In this document: positions 10,201 to 16,819 of the stretch, piece by piece | Position numbering within the stretch: the stretch's first letter is position 1 | Layout of the letters: each line of letters begins with the position of its first letter | Assembly (NCBI GenBank): GCA_040349255.1 | Contig: JBEQUE010000121.1 | Coordinates: forward strand, 24,471 to 88,470 | Length of the DNA: 64,000 nt | Reading direction: 5' to 3' | Source: DATMER01 sp040349255 | Lineage (GTDB): Bacteria > Acidobacteriota > Thermoanaerobaculia > Multivoradales > UBA5704 | The notes under the pieces: generated by a model | What the model saw: the letters and a program-made list of their open reading frames with translations, nothing else | Databases searched by the model: none | What the model was told of the DNA's origin: nothing | Position numbers and translations under genes: made by a program

Positions 10201-11179
10201 TGCCCACCCCTTGGCAGGTCAGGCCGGCGGGCACGCTGCCGTCGCAGGCCTCGCCAGGACGATTGACGGCGCCGTCGCCGCAGAACCGGACGCCCGAGAG
10301 GGCCTGGAGCGCCTGCAGGGCCAGGGCCGTGGGATACGGATCGCCGCCCCAGCTCCCATCGGGTTGCTGCCGGCCCTGGAGCCAGGAGATCACGACGGCC
10401 ACCTCGTTGCCGAAGGCCGGCACGGAGGCCAGGGCCCTGGAGGCCAGGGCCGTATGGATCACGTCGTTCGCGCCGGTCGGGCCGAAGCTGCCGTTGGCGT
10501 TGAGCTTGCCGCGCAGGAAGCTCACGGCCGCGTCGATCTGGGGATCGAGGTAGAACTGGCCGCGGTGGGCGGTGAGCGCGAGAAGCGCCTGGCTCGTGCA
10601 GAAGATCTCGCTGTCGGCGTCGCCGTCCCGGGTCTGGACGCAGGGCCAGCCGCCGTCGGCCTTCTGGGCGCTGAGGAGCGCGATGAGAGCCGTGCGCAGG
10701 AAGTTGTCATCGGGACCGGGCTGAGCCGCCACGGCCGAGAGGCCGAGAGAGGTGTCCAGGGGATCGGCCGCAAAGGAGGAGGTGAGCCCCCAGCCGCCCT
10801 CGGGATCGGCGTCGGCCAGGAGAGCGGTCACGAGCCCCGTGACGGAGCGGCCCTCGGCGGCGAGCCCGGCGATACGGCGGGCACGGTCGTCGCTGTCCTC
10901 GACGGGCGCGGATTGGAGATAGTCCGCGGCCGATGAGCGGACCGTGGGCGCCTGCGCGACTGCCTGGAGCGCCCGCAACGCCTCGCCCGTGGCCTGCACC
11001 CGCCGGACCTCGGCGCTCCCCCAACTCCCATCGGTCTGCTGGCTGCCGGCGAGGTAGGCCGCGCCCGCGGGGATGGGCTGAGCGGCGGCCGGCTGGCTGG
11101 CGAGCAGCCCGCACAGGACGGTCAGCACACCCGGAACGATGTGCCGCAATGGGCAGTGACTCCCTGAGAATGCGTTCAT
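7223..11179 (-). CDS. Large secreted mosaic protein: terpenoid-cyclase-like repeats, Cys-rich repeats, IgGFc-binding, MopE-type
   Basis: A 1318-residue protein from ATG 11179, preceded by an AGGAGG site. Domains in order: a signal peptide (~1-35); squalene-cyclase/alpha-alpha-toroid repeats (~40-300; QQTDGSWGS, QKADGGWP, QQPDGSWGGDPYPTALALQA); three Cys-rich CGDGxxN repeats (~310-445), each holding two CDG/CDL-type turns; an IgGFc-binding N-terminal-like domain (~450-830; EFFVGFLANLRTTASAQ onward); a fourth Cys-rich repeat (~845-890); a Ca/Cu-binding MopE-like block (DKDDDGYPATEDCDDTDPE); CARDB-like beta domains; and a C-terminal domain starting near WPPNHKLVKV. The Cys-rich repeats and MopE block are typical of Myxococcota and Acidobacteriota surface proteins. 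It probably acts outside the cell in adhesion or binding. No enzyme active site is evident: the QxDGSWG repeats lack a DxDD cyclase motif. Confidence 0.85.
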   Translation of the reverse strand: MNAFSGSHCPLRHIVPGVLTVLCGLLASQPAAAQPIPAGAAYLAGSQQTDGSWGSAEVRRVQATGEALRALQAVAQAPTVRSSAADYLQSAPVEDSDDRARRIAGLAAEGRSVTGLVTALLADADPEGGWGLTSSFAADPLDTSLGLSAVAAQPGPDDNFLRTALIALLSAQKADGGWPCVQTRDGDADSEIFCTSQALLALTAHRGQFYLDPQIDAAVSFLRGKLNANGSFGPTGANDVIHTALASRALASVPAFGNEVAVVISWLQGRQQPDGSWGGDPYPTALALQALQALSGVRFCGDGAVNRPGEACDGSVPAGLTCQGVGMGSGTLACSPQCTLDTSGCSAPPVCGDNLRNQPFEICDGTDLASQTCQTQGFATGNLACAADCLSFNVSGCNAAPTCGDGVVNQPGESCDLNDFHGTTCTSLGLGGGQLGCTSDCNFDTSQCDSASFVIDNKGREFFVGFLANLRTTASAQIHLTSEIPTSVTIQYPVNSPSFSQTVSVTPGQVRVVNLPNVTHNSWTAGRVLNNAVRVSSPDEFVVYLVNRDTATSDAAMALPVDALGTSYIVTTYRGSAAHSGDRSEFLVIAPFDGTTVTITPAATLRMSAPTPNAPPNVPFQITLNRGQGFRGEALSSTGDLTGTLIESDRPVAVLNGNICTNIPTTTLACDHVFEVAHPLQSWGDSALVANLPNRTGGTIYRVVASVDGTQVFRNGVLQATLNKGKFLETGPLTGSHFFSADQPIFVTQFMTGDDAPGATNGDPAMANMIPPDQYLESYTFSTVGGAQFSQHFLTLIAPATAVGSVQLDGTPVAPAQFTPIGSSGFSSALLPLGEGSHTTSSPQPHGITVEGLNSFDSYIYPGGARLEFINQFCGDGSANREAEACDGTDFRGSTCASFGFASGFLQCTADCRIDTSQCAGFTIEDKDDDGYPATEDCDDTDPEVNPGMPEIPGNGIDDDCNPATPDTIPQTVSCEIFPDRLSYAVTDLISLASAVRNDHATFTIPGVSVALAVRSGGTGVYTEARDLAPLPPGARSQQSWALSASQPAGSYTAELTVSASGQTLATCSAGFTIAASAGNGLAGNLTLNPEKVNAGDSSNATYTVENRGNATLTDLAIRVILVHPVTGSVVAELTGTATLQPGQSFTNTQPFSSVGLDPNTAYLAVLLAKPAGTDSEQTLDSATLTVVNAPPVCSTAVVTPSRIWPPNHKLVKVSPGGVTDPDGDPVTVKVTSVYQDERTDHTGDGKTCPDTTGVGTAGVSLRAERSGQLDGRVYHLSFQAEDGRGGRCEGQVTVCVPHDNNRACVDQGALYDSTVCE

Positions 11180-11227
11180 CGGAGGCCTCCTCAAGCCGCT
11201 CGAATCCACTACCGCAGCCACAACTCC

Positions 11228-11247
11228 TGACTCGATGTGCCGAGTCA
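11228..11247. promoter_or_regulatory. Inverted repeat upstream of the mosaic-protein gene
   Basis: TGACTCG and CGAGTCA form perfect 7-bp arms around a 6-base centre, about 50 bp upstream of the start at 11179. The form suits a dimeric regulator site. No promoter elements are convincing nearby, so this is a structural observation only. The rest of 11250-11455 holds no gene I can support. Confidence 0.35.
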
Positions 11248-11460
11248 CACAATTCCATTTCAGACTTCAACGGCAGACGCTATCATGGATATATTTGCAT
11301 CTCAACCATCCCGCAATAACAACCGTGTTACAACCGGAAGCGGAGGGACGAGCCGATACTCCTCCGGGCAGCCGAGCGGCTCGGGGGCGCATGGGTCGAG
11401 CCTTTCAAGACCAGGCGGTCGGAGGCAGTGCAACGCGATCCAAGGCCACGCAGGGACGCT

Positions 11461-11790
11461 TTGAGGCGACGTCTCCTTGTTTGTTCCAAGATCGGCTCGT
11501 TTGAGGCAAGATCGGGCTTCATTGCCTCAATCTCGCCTTACTTGAGACAACGTCGGCTTGTTTTGTGACGACGTTACCCTGTTCGAGGCAAAACAGGCTG
11601 GAGCCGAGGCAAGCCGGACTTGTTTGAGGCGACGTTGCCTGGCTTGAGACGAACTGGAGTAAACTCGCCTCAAACAAGTCCGAGTCGCCTCAACTCAACG
11701 GGATCTCGTCTCAAACAAGTCCGAGTCGTTTCAACTCAACGTGACTTCGCCTCAAACAAGGCGGCGTCGTCTCGAACAACCTGACTTTGC
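11461..11790. repeat. Degenerate tandem array, 20-21 bp period, with orientation switch
   Basis: Non-coding. Ten units with core TTGAGGC(G/A)A start at 11461, 11481, 11501, 11522, 11542, 11563, 11582, 11603, 11624 and 11644. Then six units carry the inverted core GCCTCAA at 11667, 11687, 11708, 11728, 11749 and 11769. Steps are 19-21 bp, averaging about 20.5 bp, or two helical turns. The two halves form an inverted repeat, for example CGGACTTGTTTGAGGCGA near 11616 against its complement near 11665. Sequence between cores varies, so this is not a CRISPR. It ends about 60 bp before the next gene. Confidence 0.8.
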
Positions 11791-11849
11791 AGCGGATTGC
11801 TCTTGTCTTGTCGTGAATCAACCGTCCCTGTCGCACGGAGGGTTCCCGC

Positions 11850-12362
11850 GTGAGCTCGAAACTGTCGATTGCCGAGGTGCTCGTCGATCTGGAGGCTCAG
11901 ATCGACGAGTTGGAGAAACAGGACGCGTTCCACGCCGAGCGCGAGGAATTTCACCACAGGCAGCGGGCGGACTGCGCCGGCAAGTTGGCGAAGATCCGGA
12001 CGAAGTACGAAGCCTTCCAGGCTGCGGCGTCGGAGGTCGCGGAAGTCGTGCGCAAGAAAGCTCCGGCGCCCCCGCCGGCCCCCATATTGCCCGAGGATCC
12101 GGGAGTCCGGGCCACGGTGAGCAAACTGGTCGCCCGGGTCGTGGCCGGCAAGAGAGAGGACGAGCGTTTCACGGCTTCGGAGCTCGCCATGGAGATCAAC
12201 CGGCGGTTCCCGAAAAGCCTCCGCCAGCCCGCCGCCCCCCGTCCGGTCGCGATGGCTCTCCGTCGCCTGGTCGACCAGGGCGTCGCCAGGGAGGAGCAGA
12301 AGGGCAAGCCCTTCCACGAAGCCGTCTACGCGAAGAACGTCCGGCGGGTGAAGAAGGGTTGA
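11850..12362 (+). CDS. Coiled-coil plus winged-helix-like protein, unknown function
   Basis: A 170-residue protein starting at GTG 11850 with GGAGGG at 11837-11842. Residues ~5-70 are highly charged and helical (VLVDLEAQIDELEKQDAFHA), predicted to be a coiled coil. A short Pro/Ala linker (KKAPAPPPAP) follows. Residues ~90-165 look like a small helical winged-helix-type fold (FTASELAMEINRRFP, RPVAMALRRLVDQGVAREEQ), the last part resembling a recognition helix and wing. It could bind nucleic acid, which is inference from secondary-structure reading. The lone position beside the repeat array at 11461-11790 makes it a candidate to act on that array, but nothing in the sequence proves a link. It has no operon partner; the next gene starts 39 bp downstream. 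Confidence 0.7.
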   Translation: MSSKLSIAEVLVDLEAQIDELEKQDAFHAEREEFHHRQRADCAGKLAKIRTKYEAFQAAASEVAEVVRKKAPAPPPAPILPEDPGVRATVSKLVARVVAGKREDERFTASELAMEINRRFPKSLRQPAAPRPVAMALRRLVDQGVAREEQKGKPFHEAVYAKNVRRVKKG

Positions 12363-12401
12363 GGTGACCCGGGAACCGATCGCGGTATATTCCCGCCCGT
12401 C

Positions 12402-13607
12402 ATGACCGCCAAGTGGCGCACCGTCGTCCTCCTCTCCCTGGCGGAGCTTCTGGCCATGTCGGTCTGGTTCTCCGCCTCGGCCGTCGTGCCGCAGCTCACG
12501 GCCGAGTGGGGCCTCTCGGGCGCCCAGCAATCGTGGCTGACCATGAGCGTCCAGGTCGGGTTCGTGACAGGAGCGCTACTTAGCGCGATCCTCAACCTGG
12601 CCGACCGGCTTCCGGCTCAGCGCCTCTTCGCCGGCTGCGCGATCCTGGCCGCCTCGGCCAACGCTGGCATCCCCCTGCTGAACGCCGGACCGGGCGTCTC
12701 GCTCGGCCTCCGCTTCCTGACGGGCGTGGCGCTCGCGGGCGTCTACCCTCCGGGCATGAAGCTGGCGGCTTCGTGGTGCAAGGAGGACCGGGGACTCGGG
12801 ATCGGCCTGCTCGTCGGAGCTCTCACGCTCGGATCGGGAGTGCCCCATCTGCTCAACGCGCTCGGCAGCCAGGGGATGCCTCCCTGGCGGAGCGTGCTTC
12901 TCACGACCTCTCTCCTGTGCGTCGCCGCAGGGTTGATCGCGGCGGTGGCTATCCGGCCCGGACCCTTCCTGGGCAAGGCTCCGCCCTTCGACTGGCGTTT
13001 CGCCGGGCGGGCCTTCGCGGACCGGCCGACCCGGCTGGCCAACTTCGGGTATCTCGGGCACATGTGGGAGCTTTATGCCATGTGGGCCTGGGTGCCCCTG
13101 TTCCTCCTGGCGAGCTACGAGCGCGCGGGCTGGAGCCCGGCTTCCGCCCGGCTGGCCGGCTTCGGAGTCCTGACCGCGGGCGCCGCCGGCTGCGTGCTCG
13201 CCGGCCTGCTGGCCGACCGACTGGGCCGGACGCGGATCACGGTCTGGAGCCTGGTCGTGTCCGGCGCCTGCGCCCTGAACGCCGGGCTCCTGTTCGGTCG
13301 GCCTCTGCCGCTGACCCTCCTCTGTCTGGTCTGGGGCTTCGCGGTGGTGGCCGACAGCGCTCAGTTCAGCGCGGCGATCAGCGAGCTCGCCGATCCGCGC
13401 TACGTGGGCACCGCGCTCACCCTGCAGACCAGCCTCGGCTTCCTGCTGACGCTGTTCACGATCCGCATGATCCCGCCGCTGGTCGAGCGCATCGGCTGGG
13501 AGCGCGCCTTCATGGCTCTGGCGCTCGGGCCGGTCTTCGGGATCGCCAGCATGCTCCGGCTGCGGCGCCTTCCCGAGGCGAAGCGGATGGCGGGCGGCCG
13601 GAGGTAG
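12402..13607 (+). CDS. MFS transporter
   Basis: A 401-residue, very hydrophobic protein with about 12 predicted membrane helices, starting at ATG 12402. Helix 1 (VVLLSLAELLAMSVWFSASA) and the A-motif region between helices 2 and 3 fit the major facilitator superfamily. The LAELLAMSVWFSASAVVPQL start resembles the nitrate/cyanate (NarK/CynX) branch. The loop ADRLGRTRITVW between helices 8 and 9 is the second-half copy of the G-x-L-a-D-r-x-G-r-r signature. The substrate cannot be read from sequence. The gene precedes the lanthipeptide locus but has its own spacing (over 100 bp), and peptide export in such systems normally uses ABC transporters, so a link is unlikely. Confidence 0.85.
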   Translation: MTAKWRTVVLLSLAELLAMSVWFSASAVVPQLTAEWGLSGAQQSWLTMSVQVGFVTGALLSAILNLADRLPAQRLFAGCAILAASANAGIPLLNAGPGVSLGLRFLTGVALAGVYPPGMKLAASWCKEDRGLGIGLLVGALTLGSGVPHLLNALGSQGMPPWRSVLLTTSLLCVAAGLIAAVAIRPGPFLGKAPPFDWRFAGRAFADRPTRLANFGYLGHMWELYAMWAWVPLFLLASYERAGWSPASARLAGFGVLTAGAAGCVLAGLLADRLGRTRITVWSLVVSGACALNAGLLFGRPLPLTLLCLVWGFAVVADSAQFSAAISELADPRYVGTALTLQTSLGFLLTLFTIRMIPPLVERIGWERAFMALALGPVFGIASMLRLRRLPEAKRMAGGRR

Positions 13608-13614
13608 GGCTCGA

Positions 13615-13643
13615 TTGAAATCATCGCCCATTGCACATATCCT
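13615..13643 (+). promoter_or_regulatory. Sigma70-type promoter of the lanthipeptide precursor
   Basis: TTGAAA (13615-13620), 17 bases, TATCCT (13638-13643). It lies about 70 bp before the precursor start, inside a 104-bp gap that is AT-richer than its surroundings. The ribosome binding site AAGGAG (13701-13706) sits 5 bases before the ATG. Confidence 0.55.
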
Positions 13644-13711
13644 AACTACAGCGCATCCGGATTCACGCGAGACTTGATCCGACGGTCCATGAGCAGTCGA
13701 AAGGAGAGTCC

Positions 13712-13903
13712 ATGAAGAAGAAGCAGATCGTGAGGAAGCTTCAGCTCAACAAGGAGACCTTGCGCAATCTTTCCGAGCGCGACCTGCAGGCTGCGGTCGG
13801 TGGGCTCAGCAAGAACTGCGGGGACACGGTCATGACCGCCTGCGGCCCATGCCCCACCCAGACCTGCTCGGATGGCAGTTGCGGGACCGTGACCTGCTGC
13901 TAG
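13712..13903 (+). CDS. Class I lanthipeptide precursor
   Basis: A 63-residue peptide with a strong AAGGAG site. The leader, residues 1-31, is lysine-rich, carries the LQLNKETLRNL motif seen in class I lanthipeptide precursors of Acidobacteriota and Bacteroidota, and ends in a double-glycine-type VGG. The 32-residue core after Gly31 has seven Cys and nine Ser/Thr (motifs TACGPCPTQTC, SCGTVTCC), which suits several thioether rings. The next gene on the strand encodes a LanC cyclase with an intact active site. A perfect hairpin with a T-run lies between them, as expected when precursor is made in excess of enzyme. No LanB dehydratase, LanM or C39 exporter is within the window. Alternative: an unmodified or disulfide-rich bacteriocin; the LanC neighbour makes this less likely. 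Confidence 0.8.
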   Translation: MKKKQIVRKLQLNKETLRNLSERDLQAAVGGLSKNCGDTVMTACGPCPTQTCSDGSCGTVTCC

Positions 13904-13928
13904 AAGGCAACCCCGGGACACAGAGAGG

Positions 13929-13964
13929 CAGAGGCCGCGAGCAACCGCGGCCTCTGTCCTTTTC
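13929..13964 (+). terminator. Attenuator-type terminator between precursor and lanC
   Basis: CAGAGGCCGCG (13929-13939), loop AGCAAC, and the perfect complement CGCGGCCTCTG (13946-13956) give an 11-bp stem followed by TCCTTTTC. It sits 25 bp after the precursor stop and just before the lanC ribosome binding site (GGAG at 13965). Partial read-through would set a high precursor-to-enzyme ratio. Confidence 0.75.
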
Positions 13965-13976
13965 GGAGACGTCCTG

Positions 13977-15236
13977 ATGTGGCAGGCCATCGCCGATCGC
14001 GAGACGTGCCGTCGAAGCTGGAGCACGATCGAGGAGATCGAGCGCTGTCTCCTCGAGCCTCCTGCCGCGGAGGACGTGGGCGCGCCGCCGAATCCCGCAC
14101 TCGGCAATGGCGTACCGGGTCGGGCGCTCTTCTTCTCCTACCTCGCGGCGGCCCGAGAGAGCTCGGAAGATGCCGACCACGCGCTCGAAGCTCTCGAACG
14201 GAGCGCGGACGCTCTGGTCGAGGCGCGCACGGTGCCCTCTCTCTATCTCGGGTTCTGCGGGGTCGGATGGGTGCTCGAGCACCTGTCCCGGCAGTTTTTC
14301 GAAGCGGACGGCGACCTTTGCGCCGAAATCGACGAGGCCCTGCGCGAGGTGCTTTCGAAGGTGAGCGAAAGGCAGCCTTACGAGTTGATCGGTGGGCTCT
14401 CCGGGATCGGGGTCTACCTGGTCGAACGCCTGCCGAATCCAGGTGCCGCCGACCTCCTGAGCCGCGTCCTCGACCTCCTCGTCGAGACGACCGAAGAGTC
14501 GGAGGCCGGCACGGCCTGGTACACGCCTCCGGATTGGCTGACCGACTCCCTGCGCGGAGAGATGCCGGAGGGCTGCTTCAACCTGGGTGTCGCCCACGGG
14601 ATTCCGGGCGTCATCGGTTTTCTGGCGGCCGCGGAGCGCGAGGGTTTTCAGGACCGCCGAATCCGGCCTCTCGCGGAGAGCGCCATCCGGTGGATGCTCG
14701 GCCAGAAGAGGGCATCCGGGGACGAGTCGCTGCTCCCCGCCTTCGTCATCCCGGGTCGAGAATCCGTGCCCACCCGGACCGCCTGGTGCTATGGCGATCT
14801 GGGCTTCGCCACCGTCCTGCTCTCGGCGGCGCGGAGCTTCGGCCGTACGGACTGGGAAGCGGAAGCAATCTCTCTGGCACGCCTCGCAGCCCGGAGGCCG
14901 ACCGCGGCCATGAAGGCAGTCGACGTCGGACTCTGTCACGGCACTGCCGGCATCGCCCACCTGTTCAACCGGCTCTATCAAGCCACAGGCGATGCCGAGT
15001 TGAAGGTGGCCGCTCTCTCCTGGTTCCGGCGGACCCTGGACATGAAGCGTCCGGGAGAGGGGCTCGCCGGCCTGCTGAGCTGGTTCAGCCCCGTCCCGGG
15101 CGAGGGTTCCTGGCGCAGTGAGACCGGATTTCTCGTCGGCATTGCCGGAGTCGGGCTTGCGCTGCTGGCTGCCGTGACAGAGGTCGAGCCCGCCTGGGAC
15201 CGGGTGATGCTCGTCTCGATTCCACCGCGCCGGTGA
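13977..15236 (+). CDS. lanC: LanC-like lanthionine cyclase
   Basis: A 419-residue protein of usual LanC length. The alpha-toroid repeats and all expected active-site features are visible: His207 in GVAHGIPGV, Arg267 four residues before the first zinc Cys, zinc ligands Cys271 (AWCYGDLG) and Cys320-His321 (LCHGTAGIAH). These correspond in order to His212, Arg280, Cys284, Cys330 and His331 of NisC. The enzyme adds Cys thiols to dehydrated Ser/Thr to form lanthionine rings. The start ATG 13977 has GGAG at 13965. The substrate is most likely the precursor encoded 73 bp upstream. The dehydratase (LanB) must be encoded elsewhere, or the system works differently; that is the odd feature here. Confidence 0.9.
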   Translation: MWQAIADRETCRRSWSTIEEIERCLLEPPAAEDVGAPPNPALGNGVPGRALFFSYLAAARESSEDADHALEALERSADALVEARTVPSLYLGFCGVGWVLEHLSRQFFEADGDLCAEIDEALREVLSKVSERQPYELIGGLSGIGVYLVERLPNPGAADLLSRVLDLLVETTEESEAGTAWYTPPDWLTDSLRGEMPEGCFNLGVAHGIPGVIGFLAAAEREGFQDRRIRPLAESAIRWMLGQKRASGDESLLPAFVIPGRESVPTRTAWCYGDLGFATVLLSAARSFGRTDWEAEAISLARLAARRPTAAMKAVDVGLCHGTAGIAHLFNRLYQATGDAELKVAALSWFRRTLDMKRPGEGLAGLLSWFSPVPGEGSWRSETGFLVGIAGVGLALLAAVTEVEPAWDRVMLVSIPPRR

Positions 15237-15319
15237 CAAAACGTCTCATCGGCCGGAGGCAGGCCCGATCCTGCGCGGCGCGCGGCTGATAGCATGGCCG
15301 GGCGAGAGGAGACCCTGGC

Positions 15320-15946
15320 ATGGTGCGCCACAACGTCGGCATCCTGATCTTCGAAAACGTCGAGGTCCTCGATTTCGCGGGCCCTTTCGAGGTCTTCTCC
15401 CGGGCGCGGCTCATCCCGGGGCCGGAATCCCGGAGGTCGGACGACAGCGCTCCCTTCCACGTCTTTACGGTGGCGCGGTCCAAAACCCCGGTCACCGCCA
15501 CGGGCGGGCTCGTCGTGCTCCCCCATCACGACTTCGGGGATGCGCCGCGGATCGATCTGCTGGTAGTCCCGGGAGGCTACGGCACCCGGCCCCTCCTCCA
15601 CGACGAGGAGATCCTGGACTGGATCCGCCGCACGGCCGCGGCGGCGCGGCAGGTCACCTCGGTCTGCACCGGCTCTCTCCTCCTCGGCAAGGCCGGTCTT
15701 CTGGAAGGCCGGAAAGCCACCACCCACTGGGCGGCTCTCGACCTCCTGGAGTCCCTGGGCACTGGAGCCACCGTCGAACGCGAGCTGCGAGTGGTCGACG
15801 ACGTCGTCGTCACCTCCGCCGGAGTGGCCTCGGGCATCGACATGGCCTTTTATTTGGTCGAGCGCCTGTGCGGTCGCGAGGTGGCGGACGAGACCGCGCG
15901 GTATATTGAGTACAGGCGGAATACAGGCGCTGAGAGCCATACCTGA
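15320..15946 (+). CDS. DJ-1/PfpI family protein (class I glutamine amidotransferase-like)
   Basis: A 208-residue protein with the DJ-1/PfpI fold. The nucleophile elbow is TSVCTGSLLLGKAGLL, with the reactive Cys in the VCTGS turn, and LLVVPGGYGTR supplies the oxyanion region with its GG. The N-terminus VGILIFENVEVLDFAGPFEV is typical of the isonitrile hydratase / AraC-N-terminal-type branch; no helix-turn-helix domain is attached. A role as hydratase, deglycase or sensor cannot be told apart from sequence. The gene follows lanC by 83 bp, and its TGA abuts the ATG of the methyltransferase gene at 15947, so these two are translationally coupled. Whether they belong to the lanthipeptide locus is open. 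Confidence 0.85.
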   Translation: MVRHNVGILIFENVEVLDFAGPFEVFSRARLIPGPESRRSDDSAPFHVFTVARSKTPVTATGGLVVLPHHDFGDAPRIDLLVVPGGYGTRPLLHDEEILDWIRRTAAAARQVTSVCTGSLLLGKAGLLEGRKATTHWAALDLLESLGTGATVERELRVVDDVVVTSAGVASGIDMAFYLVERLCGREVADETARYIEYRRNTGAESHT

Positions 15947-16567
15947 ATGGACATCCGGGAACAACTGGGCGACATCGACATCTATCTCCTCGACCAGTTG
16001 CTGAAGGGTCGGCTGGCTCCAGGCTCGAGCGTCCTGGATGCGGGCTGCGGCGGCGGCCGGAATCTCGTCTACCTCCTCCGCAGCGGCTACCCGGTCTTCG
16101 GAGTCGATGAGAATCCCCGGGCCGTTTCCCAGGTTCGTGAGCTCGCGGCGCAACTGGCTCCCAGTCTTCTCGCGGAGAACTTTCAAGTGGCCAGCCTGTC
16201 GGAGATCCCGTTTCCCGATAGGCGCTTCGACGCGGTGATCTGCAGCGCGGTCCTCCATTTCGCCCGGGACGAGGAGCAGTTCGACCGGATGCTGGCCGAG
16301 ATGTGGCGGGTCCTCAAGCCCGGCGGCCTCTTCTTCGCAAGACTGGCGTCGACGATCGGAATCGAAAACCTCGTCCGCCATCTCGAAGGGCGGCGCTACC
16401 AGCTTCCGGACGGCTCGGAGCGCTTCCTCGTGGACGAGCCGATGCTTCTCCGCGCCGCCGAGCGGCTCGGAGGGACGTGGATCGAGCCGCTCAAGACCAC
16501 CGTCGTCCAGAATCAGAGGTCGATGACTACCTGGGTCCTGCGCTCTAGCCAGGCCGGGTTCCGATGA
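15947..16567 (+). CDS. Class I SAM-dependent methyltransferase
   Basis: A 206-residue Rossmann-type methyltransferase. Motif I is SVLDAGCGGGRN (residues ~26-37), motif II is the acidic VFGVDENP, and the post-motif AVICSAVLHFARD with LKPGGLFFARLAS matches the Methyltransf_11/TehB-like pattern. The acceptor substrate is unknown. The ATG immediately follows the stop of the DJ-1 gene (TGAATG), so co-expression is likely. It could modify a natural product, given the lanthipeptide genes upstream, but equally may be a general small-molecule methyltransferase. No unusual residues are seen. Confidence 0.85.
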   Translation: MDIREQLGDIDIYLLDQLLKGRLAPGSSVLDAGCGGGRNLVYLLRSGYPVFGVDENPRAVSQVRELAAQLAPSLLAENFQVASLSEIPFPDRRFDAVICSAVLHFARDEEQFDRMLAEMWRVLKPGGLFFARLASTIGIENLVRHLEGRRYQLPDGSERFLVDEPMLLRAAERLGGTWIEPLKTTVVQNQRSMTTWVLRSSQAGFR

Positions 16568-16612
16568 CGAAACGGGGCAGGAAAGAGATTCCATTGACTC
16601 TCGAAAGCTGGC
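16564..16612 (+). repeat. ~49-bp direct repeat, copy 1
   Basis: The stretch from ATGACGAAACGGGGCAGG through AACTCTCGAAAGCTGG-like sequence recurs at 18508-18556 with roughly nine mismatches. Together the copies bracket the two-gene island at 16820-18470. In copy 1 it could encode the short peptide MTKRGRKEIPLTLESWR. The stretch may be a remnant of a mobile or duplicated gene. Confidence 0.55.
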
Positions 16613-16615
16613 GCT

Positions 16616-16662
16616 GCGTCGCCTGACGCCGCTCCTGGCTGTCGGGCGCCTTCAGGCGACGC
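16616..16662 (+). terminator. Strong hairpin after the methyltransferase gene
   Basis: GCGTCGCCTGA (16616-16626) pairs perfectly with TCAGGCGACGC (16652-16662), and inner GC pairing extends the stem. No T-run follows, so it is either a transcript-end stabiliser or the core of a palindromic repeat rather than a classical intrinsic terminator. The remaining bases to 16819 hold nothing I can identify. Confidence 0.45.
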
Positions 16663-16819
16663 CTATAAACATCTCCATTCCTGTAGTGTCTGAACTTGAA
16701 GGCAACTCTGAGCCGCACGTCCAAGGAGCGGGAATTCCCCTCGTGCTCCGGTCGTTGCCAGCAGGTTGCTGATGGGTTACGATCAAGAAAGTGAATCCAT
16801 TCCAGGAGTAGAGCAAGCT

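Noticed and set aside
7223..11179. Functional squalene-hopene cyclase
   Set aside because: The toroid repeats are present, but there is no DxDD catalytic motif, and the protein has a signal peptide and many extracellular modules.
11461..11790. CRISPR array
   Set aside because: Units are only ~20 bp apart, cores are degenerate, orientation switches within the array and there are no cas genes.
12402..13607. MFS protein as the lanthipeptide exporter
   Set aside because: A double-glycine leader normally needs a C39-peptidase ABC transporter, and this gene has its own spacing with a separate promoter candidate before the precursor.
15320..16567. DJ-1-like and methyltransferase genes as lanthipeptide tailoring enzymes
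   Set aside because: They are coupled to each other but separated from lanC by 83 bp, and neither belongs to a known lanthipeptide tailoring family; kept only as neighbours.
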